Below are positions 1 to 5,686 of a DNA stretch of 5,686 nt, in pieces. The stretch comes from Balneolales bacterium (GTDB lineage: Bacteria; Bacteroidota; Rhodothermia; Balneolales; Natronogracilivirgulaceae): NCBI GenBank assembly GCA_007133875.1, contig SLLW01000270.1:1-5686 (forward strand), in the 5' to 3' direction. Every line of letters starts with the position of its first letter. The first letter of the stretch is position 1. The notes beneath the pieces were generated by a model that worked only from the letters and a program-made list of their open reading frames with translations, had not been told where the DNA came from and ran no database searches. The position numbers were made by a program, and so were the translations under genes.

Positions 1-1998
1 AAACGGTATTACGCTGATGAAGGGTACCGGAATACCAGTGTCGATGTTATTGTATCCGAAACCGATACCCTGCGGAACCGGGTTTCTCTGATTTTTGATA
101 TTGACCGGGGGGACCGTATTCAAATCAAGAATATTGAATTTGAAGGCAATGAATCGTTTTCGGACCGCAGGCTGCGCCGCAATTTCGGTGATGTCAAGCG
201 TGACCGCTGGTGGCGGATTTTTACCAGACAGACCTACAACCAGAACGAATATGAAGAGGGTCAGGAAGAACTGTTACAATTCTACCGGCAAAACGGATAT
301 ATGGATGCCCGTATCATAGAAGATTCGGTCTATGTTTACAGCCGGAGCAGAGACCGGCAGGCGATCGGTGTTTATGTAAAAATTGATGAAGGCCCGCAGT
401 ACCGGGTGCGTAATATCACCTGGGATGGAAATACGGTTTATGAGGATGACCAACTCACTTCAGCACTCGATATGGCCCCGGGTGATGTGTTTAATGAGCA
501 GAAGTTTGAAGAAAATCTGAGAATGAACAGAGATAATACCGATGTCACCAGTATGTATAATGATATCGGATACCTGTTTTTCAATGTTCAGCCGGAATTT
601 CAGAGGGTGGATGGCGATTCGCTGGATATCTCACTCTTTGTCGTTGAGGATGAGACGGCAACGGTACGCAGGGTGGAGTTCACCGGAAATACGAAAACGC
701 ACGATGATGTGGTTCGCCGAACACTGCGGAACCTCCCCGGATCACGTTACAGCCGATCAGCTATTATGCGCTCCATCCGGGAATTGTCTCAACTTGGTTA
801 TTTTAACCCGGAAGCGATCCAGCCGGATCTGGATGTCGATTATGAAAATAAAGAGGTCGATATCATTTACATGCTGGACGAATCACAGAGCACCGACAAC
901 TTCGAGTTTTCGGGGGGATATGGCGGCCGGCAATTCGGTATGATTCTCTCGGCCAGAGTCAACTTCAACAACTTCTCGGCCGGACGTTTGTTTGATTCCT
1001 CCGCATGGCGGCCATTGCCGAGCGGGGACGGCCAACGCTTATCTCTGGGGGTTCAGGTAACCGGCCGGGGATACCAGAACTTTAGTTTCGGGTTTCAGGA
1101 GCCGTGGTTTCTGGGACGTCCGAATTCTCTCGGGGTGAATCTTTCATACAGCCTCTTCTCCGGACGGAGCGGCAGGTTCGTAGGGCAAAGTTCGGCCCGG
1201 CAGGAGATGTTTTCCGGTTCGGTATCGTATGGTAGACGTTTAAATTGGCCGGATGATTACTTCCGTCATATCTCACGGATTCGTTACCAGTATTTCGATG
1301 TCGCCGGTTTTGTCTCCTTACTTGGTGGTCAGGCTAATATTCTCTCCTTTGAACAGGAGCTTCAGAGGAATTCGGTTGACAATCCCCTCTCCCCGAGTTC
1401 CGGTTCAAAACTCTCCCTGACCTTTGAAGCGGCCCCACCGTTACCCGGATTTTCCCAATACTTCAAAGCCGGTATGGATTATCAGTTTCATATACCGATT
1501 ATCGACAGGCTGGTTTCTTCATACGGGGCACAATTCGGTTACATGAGCTGGTTCGGAAGTTCCGACCGAAGTCAGTTTCAGCGCTTTTATCTCGGCGGGA
1601 CGGCACTTCAGCAACAGCAGGTCTTTACCAGGGACAATATCGATATGAGAGGATTTCCCGGCGGATTTGAAGGTTCTATTTCACCGTATCGGGATGGTGA
1701 AGAGATTGGTGGTACCGTATATAACAAATACTTTGCCGAAATCAGTTATCCCGCTGTCCGCAGTGAGCAGATTCAGTTTATTCCATATACCTTTGTGGAA
1801 GCTGGTAACGCCTACCTTGGTTACAAGGAGTTCGATCCGTTTAATGTAAAACGGGCTGCCGGCTTTGGTGCTCGGATTTTCATGCCAATTCTCGGACTCG
1901 TTGATCTCAGTTACGGATACCGGTTTGATGGTCTGGATGCACCGGGTGTAAATGCCGGTGAATGGCAATTTCTCTTTAATATCGGAGCACCGTTCTGA
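1..1998 (+). CDS. bamA: Outer-membrane beta-barrel assembly protein BamA (5'-truncated by window edge)
   Basis: BamA is the core of the outer-membrane assembly machine that folds and inserts beta-barrel proteins. The frame is open from base 1, so the start lies outside the window; 665 codons are visible against about 800 in E. coli. Counting from the first codon, residues 1-39 look like the end of a POTRA domain. Three more POTRA domains follow at about 40-131, 132-217 and 218-296, each with a central G-N (FEGN, WDGN, FTGN) and a G-Y/GYF helix end. The 16-strand barrel fills about 297-665. The conserved loop-6 motif is R550-G551-F552. The C-terminus, FLFNIGAPF, is a beta-signal ending in an aromatic residue, as in E. 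coli BamA (FQFNIGKTW). An ATG at 301 is internal, because the upstream codons encode good POTRA sequence. The stop overlaps the next gene, an ompH/skp-like chaperone gene, the usual partner. Identification is firm; a different Omp85 member is unlikely given the POTRA count and neighbours. Confidence 0.96.
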   Translation, partial: KRYYADEGYRNTSVDVIVSETDTLRNRVSLIFDIDRGDRIQIKNIEFEGNESFSDRRLRRNFGDVKRDRWWRIFTRQTYNQNEYEEGQEELLQFYRQNGYMDARIIEDSVYVYSRSRDRQAIGVYVKIDEGPQYRVRNITWDGNTVYEDDQLTSALDMAPGDVFNEQKFEENLRMNRDNTDVTSMYNDIGYLFFNVQPEFQRVDGDSLDISLFVVEDETATVRRVEFTGNTKTHDDVVRRTLRNLPGSRYSRSAIMRSIRELSQLGYFNPEAIQPDLDVDYENKEVDIIYMLDESQSTDNFEFSGGYGGRQFGMILSARVNFNNFSAGRLFDSSAWRPLPSGDGQRLSLGVQVTGRGYQNFSFGFQEPWFLGRPNSLGVNLSYSLFSGRSGRFVGQSSARQEMFSGSVSYGRRLNWPDDYFRHISRIRYQYFDVAGFVSLLGGQANILSFEQELQRNSVDNPLSPSSGSKLSLTFEAAPPLPGFSQYFKAGMDYQFHIPIIDRLVSSYGAQFGYMSWFGSSDRSQFQRFYLGGTALQQQQVFTRDNIDMRGFPGGFEGSISPYRDGEEIGGTVYNKYFAEISYPAVRSEQIQFIPYTFVEAGNAYLGYKEFDPFNVKRAAGFGARIFMPILGLVDLSYGYRFDGLDAPGVNAGEWQFLFNIGAPF

Positions 1999-2000
1999 TG
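1984..2000 (+). promoter_or_regulatory. GGAG ribosome-binding site and TGATG stop/start overlap
   Basis: GGAG at 1984-1987 lies inside the last codons of bamA, 10 bases before the ATG at 1998-2000. That ATG shares its A with the bamA stop TGA (1996-1998). The arrangement suggests translational coupling, with terminating ribosomes restarting on the chaperone gene. The overlap is seen directly; coupling is inferred. It is the only start among the three ompH genes with a recognisable Shine-Dalgarno-like sequence, and GGAG could also be a coincidence of the coding sequence (atc gga gca). Confidence 0.55.
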
Positions 2001-2546
2001 AAAAAACAACTGTTGTTATTTATAGCATCATACCTGTTTTTGCTGTTTATCGGTGCCGGATCGGTTAAGGCTCAGCAAGAAATCGGTTATATCGATTCGG
2101 ATTTCATCATGGAGGAAATACCGGAGTATACTGGAATCAGGCAACGTCTTGAAACAATCGCCCAGAACTGGCGTGAGGAAATAGATGAAATGCAGGTCGA
2201 AATAGAGCAGATGAAACAGGATTTTGAAGCTCGTGAAATCCTGTTTACACCGGATGTGAGAAGGCAACGGCAGCAGGAGATTGATCAGAAAGTCAGAGAA
2301 AGGGAACAGTATATTAATCAGCGGTTTGGCCCGGATGGTGATTATTTTCGCCAGCAGGAAGAACTTCTTGAGCCGCTTCAACAACGCATTTTGGAAGCAG
2401 TCGTACGTGTAGCTGAACGAGAAGGGTATGATCATGTCTATGACCGTGCCGGGGATTACTTGTTTCTCTATTCAAGGCGGCGCCATGACATAAGCAGGGA
2501 TGTGCTCGATGAGTTGGGCATCTTTGTTGAAGATGATTCATTGTAG
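1998..2546 (+). CDS. OmpH/Skp family periplasmic chaperone, first copy
   Basis: Predicted periplasmic chaperone of the OmpH/Skp family, which as trimers hold unfolded outer-membrane proteins for delivery to BamA. The 182-residue product has a signal peptide (KK at 2-3, hydrophobic 5-21, likely cleavage after SVKA at 25). The family opening motif IGYIDSDFIMEEIPEY is at 29-44. A charged Q/E/R-rich stretch, likely coiled coil, runs from about 45 to 109. The segment FGPDGDYFRQQEELLEPLQ (110-128) and an ending with YDRAG...YS...HDISRDVLDELG are typical of the OmpH copy that directly follows bamA in Bacteroidota. It is slightly longer than E. coli Skp (161 residues). It is probably co-transcribed with bamA, with which it overlaps by one base. 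Compared with the two downstream copies it has the extra FG-x-x-G-x-x-F segment and is clearly divergent, so it may have a distinct client set or role. The family call is firm; the precise function is inferred. Confidence 0.9.
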   Translation: MKKQLLLFIASYLFLLFIGAGSVKAQQEIGYIDSDFIMEEIPEYTGIRQRLETIAQNWREEIDEMQVEIEQMKQDFEAREILFTPDVRRQRQQEIDQKVREREQYINQRFGPDGDYFRQQEELLEPLQQRILEAVVRVAEREGYDHVYDRAGDYLFLYSRRRHDISRDVLDELGIFVEDDSL

Positions 2547-2596
2547 CATTTTTTGCACAATTTAGATTTAATATGGTACGTAATATCTTATGTTGC

Positions 2597-2629
2597 TTTG
2601 CAATAACAAGCGAAAAAGCCTTATCTTTG
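2597..2629 (+). promoter_or_regulatory. Bacteroidota-type promoter (TTTG - 21 bp - TATCTTTG) before the second ompH gene
   Basis: TTTG at 2597-2600 and TATCTTTG at 2622-2629, 21 bases apart, fit the -33 TTTG / -7 TAnnTTTG promoter pattern known for the primary sigma factor of Bacteroidota. Transcription would begin around 2635-2637, giving a leader of about 27 bases before the ATG at 2664. That leader is AT-rich with no Shine-Dalgarno sequence, as is common in this group. The 117-bp gap between 2546 and 2664 is the only substantial gap in the co-directional block, which supports a real promoter. The -7 motif alone also occurs by chance inside genes here (for example at 1788-1795), so position and spacing carry the call. 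Confidence 0.6.
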
Positions 2630-2663
2630 GTAAATTTTTACACCCATTTCAAATAATATTGAT

Positions 2664-3194
2664 ATGAAGTCTATACTGCTTACTGCCATTGTTACGCTTA
2701 TACTGGCAGTATCGGTTGCAGCGCAACCAAAAGTTGGTTATATGAACCCACAGCTTGTTCTGGATAACCTGCCCGAGAAAGAAACTATTGAACGTCAGTT
2801 AAATCGGTTTCTTGATCAAAGAGAACAGGAGTTTGAAGAAAAAGCGATAGAGTTTCAAAATAAACTGGCTGAATTTCAGCAGGCCGCCCCTGAACTTTCT
2901 GAAGCTGAAACAAGGAGGCAACAGCAGGAGCTTCAGGTAATGGATCAGGAATTGGATGATTTTCAAAGAAGGGTTCACCAGGAGTTGGAGCAGCGCCAGT
3001 CGGAATTACTTGGGCCTGTTTTACAACAGATGAATAATGTCATCGAAACAATCGCAATTGAGATGGATCTCGACTATGTATTAAATGAAGCGACAGGCGA
3101 AGGTGAAATGCTTCTATTGTTTGTTTCACAGGATGGGCAGGAGCAGCTGGACCTTACCGATCGCGTTTTAAACCGAATGTTAAACCAAAATTAA
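2664..3194 (+). CDS. OmpH/Skp family periplasmic chaperone, second copy
   Basis: Second of three tandem OmpH/Skp-like genes, 176 residues. The signal peptide spans residues 1-20 with likely cleavage after VAA, leaving a mature start of QPKVGYMNP. The opening motif is VGYMNPQLVLDNLPE (24-38), with Asn28 where the other two copies have Asp. A long, strongly charged Q/E-rich helix follows (about 40-135), expected to form a coiled-coil tentacle. The end has YVLNEATGEGEMLLLF then DLTDRVLNRML. It lacks the FG-x-x-G-x-x-F segment of the first copy and resembles the third copy more closely, so copies two and three probably come from a later duplication. The start at 2664 is the only ATG that gives a full signal peptide. 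The gene has its own promoter candidate upstream and is followed after 20 bases by the third copy. The role as a chaperone for outer-membrane proteins is inferred from the family. Confidence 0.88.
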   Translation: MKSILLTAIVTLILAVSVAAQPKVGYMNPQLVLDNLPEKETIERQLNRFLDQREQEFEEKAIEFQNKLAEFQQAAPELSEAETRRQQQELQVMDQELDDFQRRVHQELEQRQSELLGPVLQQMNNVIETIAIEMDLDYVLNEATGEGEMLLLFVSQDGQEQLDLTDRVLNRMLNQN

Positions 3195-3214
3195 CGTAGT
3201 TACTTATATTACCA

Positions 3215-3766
3215 ATGAAAAAATCTTTATTAGTTTTCGGATTCATTTTCCTGCTCGGTTTCATCACTATCCCGACAGAAAAAGCACAAGCTCAGGATGA
3301 GCTTCGAATTGGGTATGTCGACCCGCAGACAATTATGAGAAGCATGCCGGAAATGGCTGCTATCGAACGGCGGCTCCAGAACTTCGTTGAAAGAAAACGG
3401 CAGGAATTCGCCGATAAAGAGGCCAATTTCCGCAGAGAAGTAGAAGAGTATCAGCAAAAAGTAGCTGTCATTTCAGAAGAAGCCCAACGAAATGAAGAGG
3501 AACGCCTTGCCGAATTGAATCTTGAACTGCAGGAGTTCCAGCAAAACTTCCAGCAGGAAATTCAGGAGCGCCAAATGTCATTACTGGAGCCTCTGCTTGA
3601 CAAAATTCAGGGTGCCATCGACCAGGTAGCTTCCGATCGTCAGTTTACTTATGTACTCAATACCATGACCAATAATGGTGATTTTATAATTTTGTATGCA
3701 TCTGATCAGGCACAGCAGAATTACGATATCACCGAAGAAGTCATGCAAATACTCGACTTGATGTAA
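3215..3766 (+). CDS. OmpH/Skp family periplasmic chaperone, third copy
   Basis: Third OmpH/Skp-like gene, 183 residues. The signal peptide covers residues 1-26 (KK at 2-3, hydrophobic 5-19, cleavage after AQA), leaving a mature start of QDELRIGYVDP. The family opening motif IGYVDPQTIMRSMPE is at 32-46. A Q/E/R-rich coiled coil extends to about 145, and the end reads YVLNTMTNNGDFIILYAS, then YDITEEVMQIL. Its pattern (NF.ERKRQEF.DKEA.F; LQEFQQ; LLEPLL) can be laid alongside the second copy (RFLDQREQEFEEKAIEF; LDDFQRR; LLGPVL), consistent with a paralogous pair. The 20-base gap before it contains no promoter or Shine-Dalgarno sequence, so it probably shares a transcript with copy two. The stop TAA is 15 bases before, and in frame with, the putative rnhB start. 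The family assignment is clear; any specialisation among the three copies cannot be read from the sequence. Confidence 0.88.
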   Translation: MKKSLLVFGFIFLLGFITIPTEKAQAQDELRIGYVDPQTIMRSMPEMAAIERRLQNFVERKRQEFADKEANFRREVEEYQQKVAVISEEAQRNEEERLAELNLELQEFQQNFQQEIQERQMSLLEPLLDKIQGAIDQVASDRQFTYVLNTMTNNGDFIILYASDQAQQNYDITEEVMQILDLM

Positions 3767-3781
3767 TTTGGTACCTCACTG

Positions 3782-4438
3782 TTGAAGAAGGTGTTATCCG
3801 ATAATGTGCCTCCGGTTTCCAATCCCTGGGAACTGGAGAACAAGCTTGGCAAGGAGGGTTTTCAACGGATAATGGGACTGGATGAGGTTGGCAGGGGATG
3901 TCTCGCCGGTCCTGTAGTCGCCGCAGGTGTGGTTCTTGGATCGGATAGTGCGATTACAGGAATTGCTGACAGCAAGAAGTTGAGCGCTAATAAGAGAGTT
4001 GCAACTGCAGAGTTGATCAAACGGCATGCTGTATGCTGGACCATCGCCTGGTGTACCAATGATGAAATTGATACGCTTAATATCCTTAAAGCTTCTCTGA
4101 AGGCGATGGCCCGATGTGTGGAGAAAGCTTCGCCCAGGCCCGATTTCCTGCTTATTGATGGGAACAAACCTATTGACGGTATGCTTGTCCGCTCAGAGAC
4201 GGTCGTAAGAGGGGATAACCGGAGCGTGAGTATCGGAGCCGCATCTATTCTAGCCAAGGTATACCGTGATGCCCTGATGACAAACTTGCATCAACAGTAT
4301 CCTGAGTTTGGTTGGGATACAAACGTTGGATATCCGACGGCCAGTCATTATGAGGCTTTGCACAGGTACGGATTCACACCATTCCACCGCCAGTCTTTCC
4401 GGTTAGGAACCAGTACCCCATACCAGAATAACAGATAA
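3782..4438 (+). CDS. rnhB: Ribonuclease HII
   Basis: RNase HII cuts RNA in RNA/DNA hybrids and nicks DNA 5' of single embedded ribonucleotides, starting ribonucleotide excision repair in the cytoplasm. All family landmarks are present in the 218-residue reading: GLDEVGRGCLAGP (32-44) with catalytic Asp34 and Glu35 and the GRG 2'-OH sensor at 37-39; DSKKLS (63-68); EIDTLNILKASLKAM (95-109); LLIDG with Asp126; RGDNRSVSIGAASILAKVYRD (143-163) with Asp145; GYPT (183-186), whose Tyr184 matches the sugar-stacking tyrosine; and HRQSF (202-206). The length is usual for the family. The start is uncertain: no ATG lies upstream of Met31, which is too close to the active site and would remove part of the first strand. 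TTG 3782 was chosen; CTG 3779 and GTG 3791 are alternatives. It follows the third ompH gene by 15 bases and probably shares its transcript. Confidence 0.95.
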   Translation: MKKVLSDNVPPVSNPWELENKLGKEGFQRIMGLDEVGRGCLAGPVVAAGVVLGSDSAITGIADSKKLSANKRVATAELIKRHAVCWTIAWCTNDEIDTLNILKASLKAMARCVEKASPRPDFLLIDGNKPIDGMLVRSETVVRGDNRSVSIGAASILAKVYRDALMTNLHQQYPEFGWDTNVGYPTASHYEALHRYGFTPFHRQSFRLGTSTPYQNNR

Positions 4439-4499
4439 ACGTTTTGTTCCAGAATTACGGTTAACCTGTTTATTTGAATACATAATAATGCGGTTGCCC

Positions 4500-4560
4500 G
4501 GAATGGAACACGGTGTGAATTGCCGGAGTGGACAATCTGTGATGGAGTACAATCTGTGAT
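4500..4560. repeat. Short degenerate tandem repeat, three copies, between convergent rnhB and rodA
   Basis: Three related units lie head to tail just beyond the rodA stop: 4500-4520, 4525-4543 and 4544-4560. The last reads GGAGTACAATCTGTGAT. The middle unit is the same apart from two extra G bases after GGAGT, and the first is more diverged. The second and third share the exact 12-mer ACAATCTGTGAT (4532-4543 and 4549-4560). Every unit contains ACA-NNN-TGT followed by GA. The remaining gap, 4439-4499, holds the 8-bp palindrome GGTTAACC (4459-4466) but no hairpin with a T-run, so no intrinsic terminator is called. Function is unknown; slippage duplication in a non-coding gap is the simplest explanation. 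Confidence 0.6.
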
Positions 4561-5686
4561 TCAGGAATAGATACTGAATTCACGTTTATAATAGCTGAAA
4601 TTCATGCATATGGCCAGCATGAGGGTGTAGGAGAGAAATGCAGATCCCCCATAACTTATGAACGGCAATGGAAGGCCAATCACGGGAAAAAGTCCCATGG
4701 CACTCCCGAGGTTTATTACCAGGTGGACAAAGAAAATGGAGGCAACCCCGACGATTACGAGTTGTGCAAAGGGGTGTTTATGTTCCCCGGCGATACTCAA
4801 CAACCGCATCAGCATAACAGAGAAAATGAGAAGAAGCGAACCAGCTCCGATAAAGCCGAACTCTTCCGCTATTACAGGGAATATGAAATCGGTCCATTGT
4901 TCAGGCAGAAACCTGAGCTGGGTTTGGGTGCCTTCCAGAAAGCCTTTCCCCCACAAACCACCGGATCCGATCGCCGTCTTTGCTTGCATCACATTCCAGC
5001 CGGCCCCCTGAGGATCCAGAGACGGGTTGACAAACGCTTCAATCCGGGATTGCTGATGTGGTTTGAGGACCTGGTACAAGGCAACTTGCATACCTCCGAC
5101 AACAAGCAGACCGATTGCCAGAGCCGAAGTCGTGAGCCAAAGCCGTTTCTGAATAAAGAAGATGGCAGCCGTCAGAAACAGGGTTACAACAACTCCAATC
5201 TTCCAGTCAATCACCGAGAAGTAGGCTATAATGGCCGGAGAGATCAGAAACAGGGAAATGCCATAGGGCAGACCGGACCAGAAGAGCATCACTGGAATTA
5301 TGGAGAGCAAAACCAGGGCTGTGCCGGTATCGTTTTGCAGGATAATGATGATACTGGGTATAACCATCAAAAGTACGGCAAAAAGAGCTGAACCGATATG
5401 TTCGGTAGTGATATCCCGTCTGCTGGTCAAATAGTTAGCCACAACCAAAATCGTTGCCAGTTTAAGCATCTCGCTAATTTGAAAACGAATATTGCCGATG
5501 ACAAGCCAGCGTCGGGCTCCACCCGCTTCAACACCCCAAATAACGGTTGCTATAGCCAGCAACAGGCAAACAGCGTAAAAAAGGTAGGAAATTTGCTGAA
5601 ATGTTCTGGGGTTGGCAAAATGAATGGCGACCAACAGCATGATCGAGATGAACACCCAGATGATCTGGTTAAAAAAATTATTTTGA
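4561..5686 (-). CDS. rodA: Rod-shape SEDS peptidoglycan glycosyltransferase RodA (5'-truncated by window edge)
   Basis: RodA is the multi-pass inner-membrane SEDS enzyme that polymerises lipid II into glycan strands and works with a class B PBP (PBP2) in the elongasome. The frame stays open to the right edge, so the GTG at 5655-5653 is internal; 374 codons are visible and roughly the first 40, including the first membrane helix, are missing. Counting from the first complete codon (5685-5683), landmarks are GARRW (56-60), QISEMLK (69-75), QNDTGTA (117-123), RIEAFVNP (214-221), AIGSGGLWGKG (238-248), FLPEQWTDFIF (259-269) with Asp266 matching the essential extracellular-loop aspartate, AEEFG (273-277) and PLPFISYGGS (339-348). 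The rest is strongly hydrophobic. RodA is preferred over FtsW because of the LPEQ-TDFIF and NLGSAMGLFPV style and the lack of an extended C-terminal tail, but the N-terminus that would help is absent. It is convergent with rnhB; its promoter lies outside the window. Confidence 0.92.
   Translation of the reverse strand, partial: QNNFFNQIIWVFISIMLLVAIHFANPRTFQQISYLFYAVCLLLAIATVIWGVEAGGARRWLVIGNIRFQISEMLKLATILVVANYLTSRRDITTEHIGSALFAVLLMVIPSIIIILQNDTGTALVLLSIIPVMLFWSGLPYGISLFLISPAIIAYFSVIDWKIGVVVTLFLTAAIFFIQKRLWLTTSALAIGLLVVGGMQVALYQVLKPHQQSRIEAFVNPSLDPQGAGWNVMQAKTAIGSGGLWGKGFLEGTQTQLRFLPEQWTDFIFPVIAEEFGFIGAGSLLLIFSVMLMRLLSIAGEHKHPFAQLVIVGVASIFFVHLVINLGSAMGLFPVIGLPLPFISYGGSAFLSYTLMLAICMNFSYYKREFSIYS

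Noticed and set aside
95..943. Two + strand open frames (95-319 and 542-943) overlapping bamA
   Set aside because: Both are in a different frame from a bamA reading that encodes continuous POTRA domains, and neither shows a recognisable motif.
2028..2435. A 135-codon open frame on the - strand opposite the first ompH gene
   Set aside because: It is a shadow of the ompH coding sequence, with no recognisable domain or ribosome site.
2593..2607. Small stem TTGC-TTT-GCAA as a terminator after the first ompH gene
   Set aside because: It is only four base pairs with no following T-run, and it overlaps the -33 box of the promoter candidate.
3687..3694. TAATTTTG inside the third ompH gene as a possible -7 box for rnhB
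   Set aside because: It has no TTG/TTTG element 19-21 bases upstream. The same motif class occurs by chance in bamA (1788-1795).
4445..4510. TGTTCC (4445-4450) and GGAACA (4505-4510) as arms of a bidirectional terminator
   Set aside because: The six-base arms are 54 bases apart with no supporting inner stem or T-tract.
4723..5391. A 222-codon open frame on the + strand opposite rodA
   Set aside because: It lies entirely antisense to a clear rodA frame. Its Q/N/R-rich, motif-free product is what the complement of hydrophobic membrane codons gives, and there is no family signature.
5653..5655. GTG as the start codon of rodA
   Set aside because: The frame continues open to the window edge with residues that fit a SEDS helix end (NNFFNQIIW). 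Starting here would also delete the first membrane helix.

Overview
The window looks like an ordinary housekeeping segment from a Gram-negative (diderm) bacterium of the Bacteroidota/Rhodothermota side of the tree. It holds envelope-biogenesis genes and one nucleic-acid repair gene. The BamA barrel and the OmpH proteins resemble that group. One intergenic promoter candidate has the TTTG / TAnnTTTG form used by these bacteria, and most starts lack a Shine-Dalgarno sequence. A Balneolales-like member is my best guess, but this is an inference from protein style, not a database match.

Layout on the + strand: the 3' two-thirds or more of bamA (1-1998, cut by the left edge) overlaps by one base with a first ompH/skp-like gene (1998-2546). 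A 117-bp AT-rich gap carries the promoter candidate. Two further ompH/skp-like genes follow (2664-3194 and 3215-3766), and then rnhB for ribonuclease HII (3782-4438), with gaps of only 20 and 15 bp. A 122-bp gap with a small degenerate tandem repeat (4500-4560) separates this block from a convergent gene on the - strand, rodA (4561-5686), whose 5' end is cut by the right edge.

How the genes fit together: BamA inserts beta-barrel proteins into the outer membrane. The OmpH/Skp proteins are predicted periplasmic chaperones that hold unfolded barrel proteins on their way to BamA. RodA polymerises peptidoglycan glycan strands for the lateral wall. RNase HII removes ribonucleotides from DNA and is probably only a positional companion. 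The order bamA-ompH...rnhB recalls the proteobacterial order bamA-skp-lpxD-fabZ-lpxA-lpxB-rnhB with the lpx/fab block absent.

I found no mobile element, CRISPR array, RNA gene or convincing intrinsic terminator, and no sign of an undescribed system. The points most worth a second look are the three tandem ompH paralogues of two subtypes, the promoter inside the cluster, the short repeat array, and the unclear non-ATG start of rnhB.
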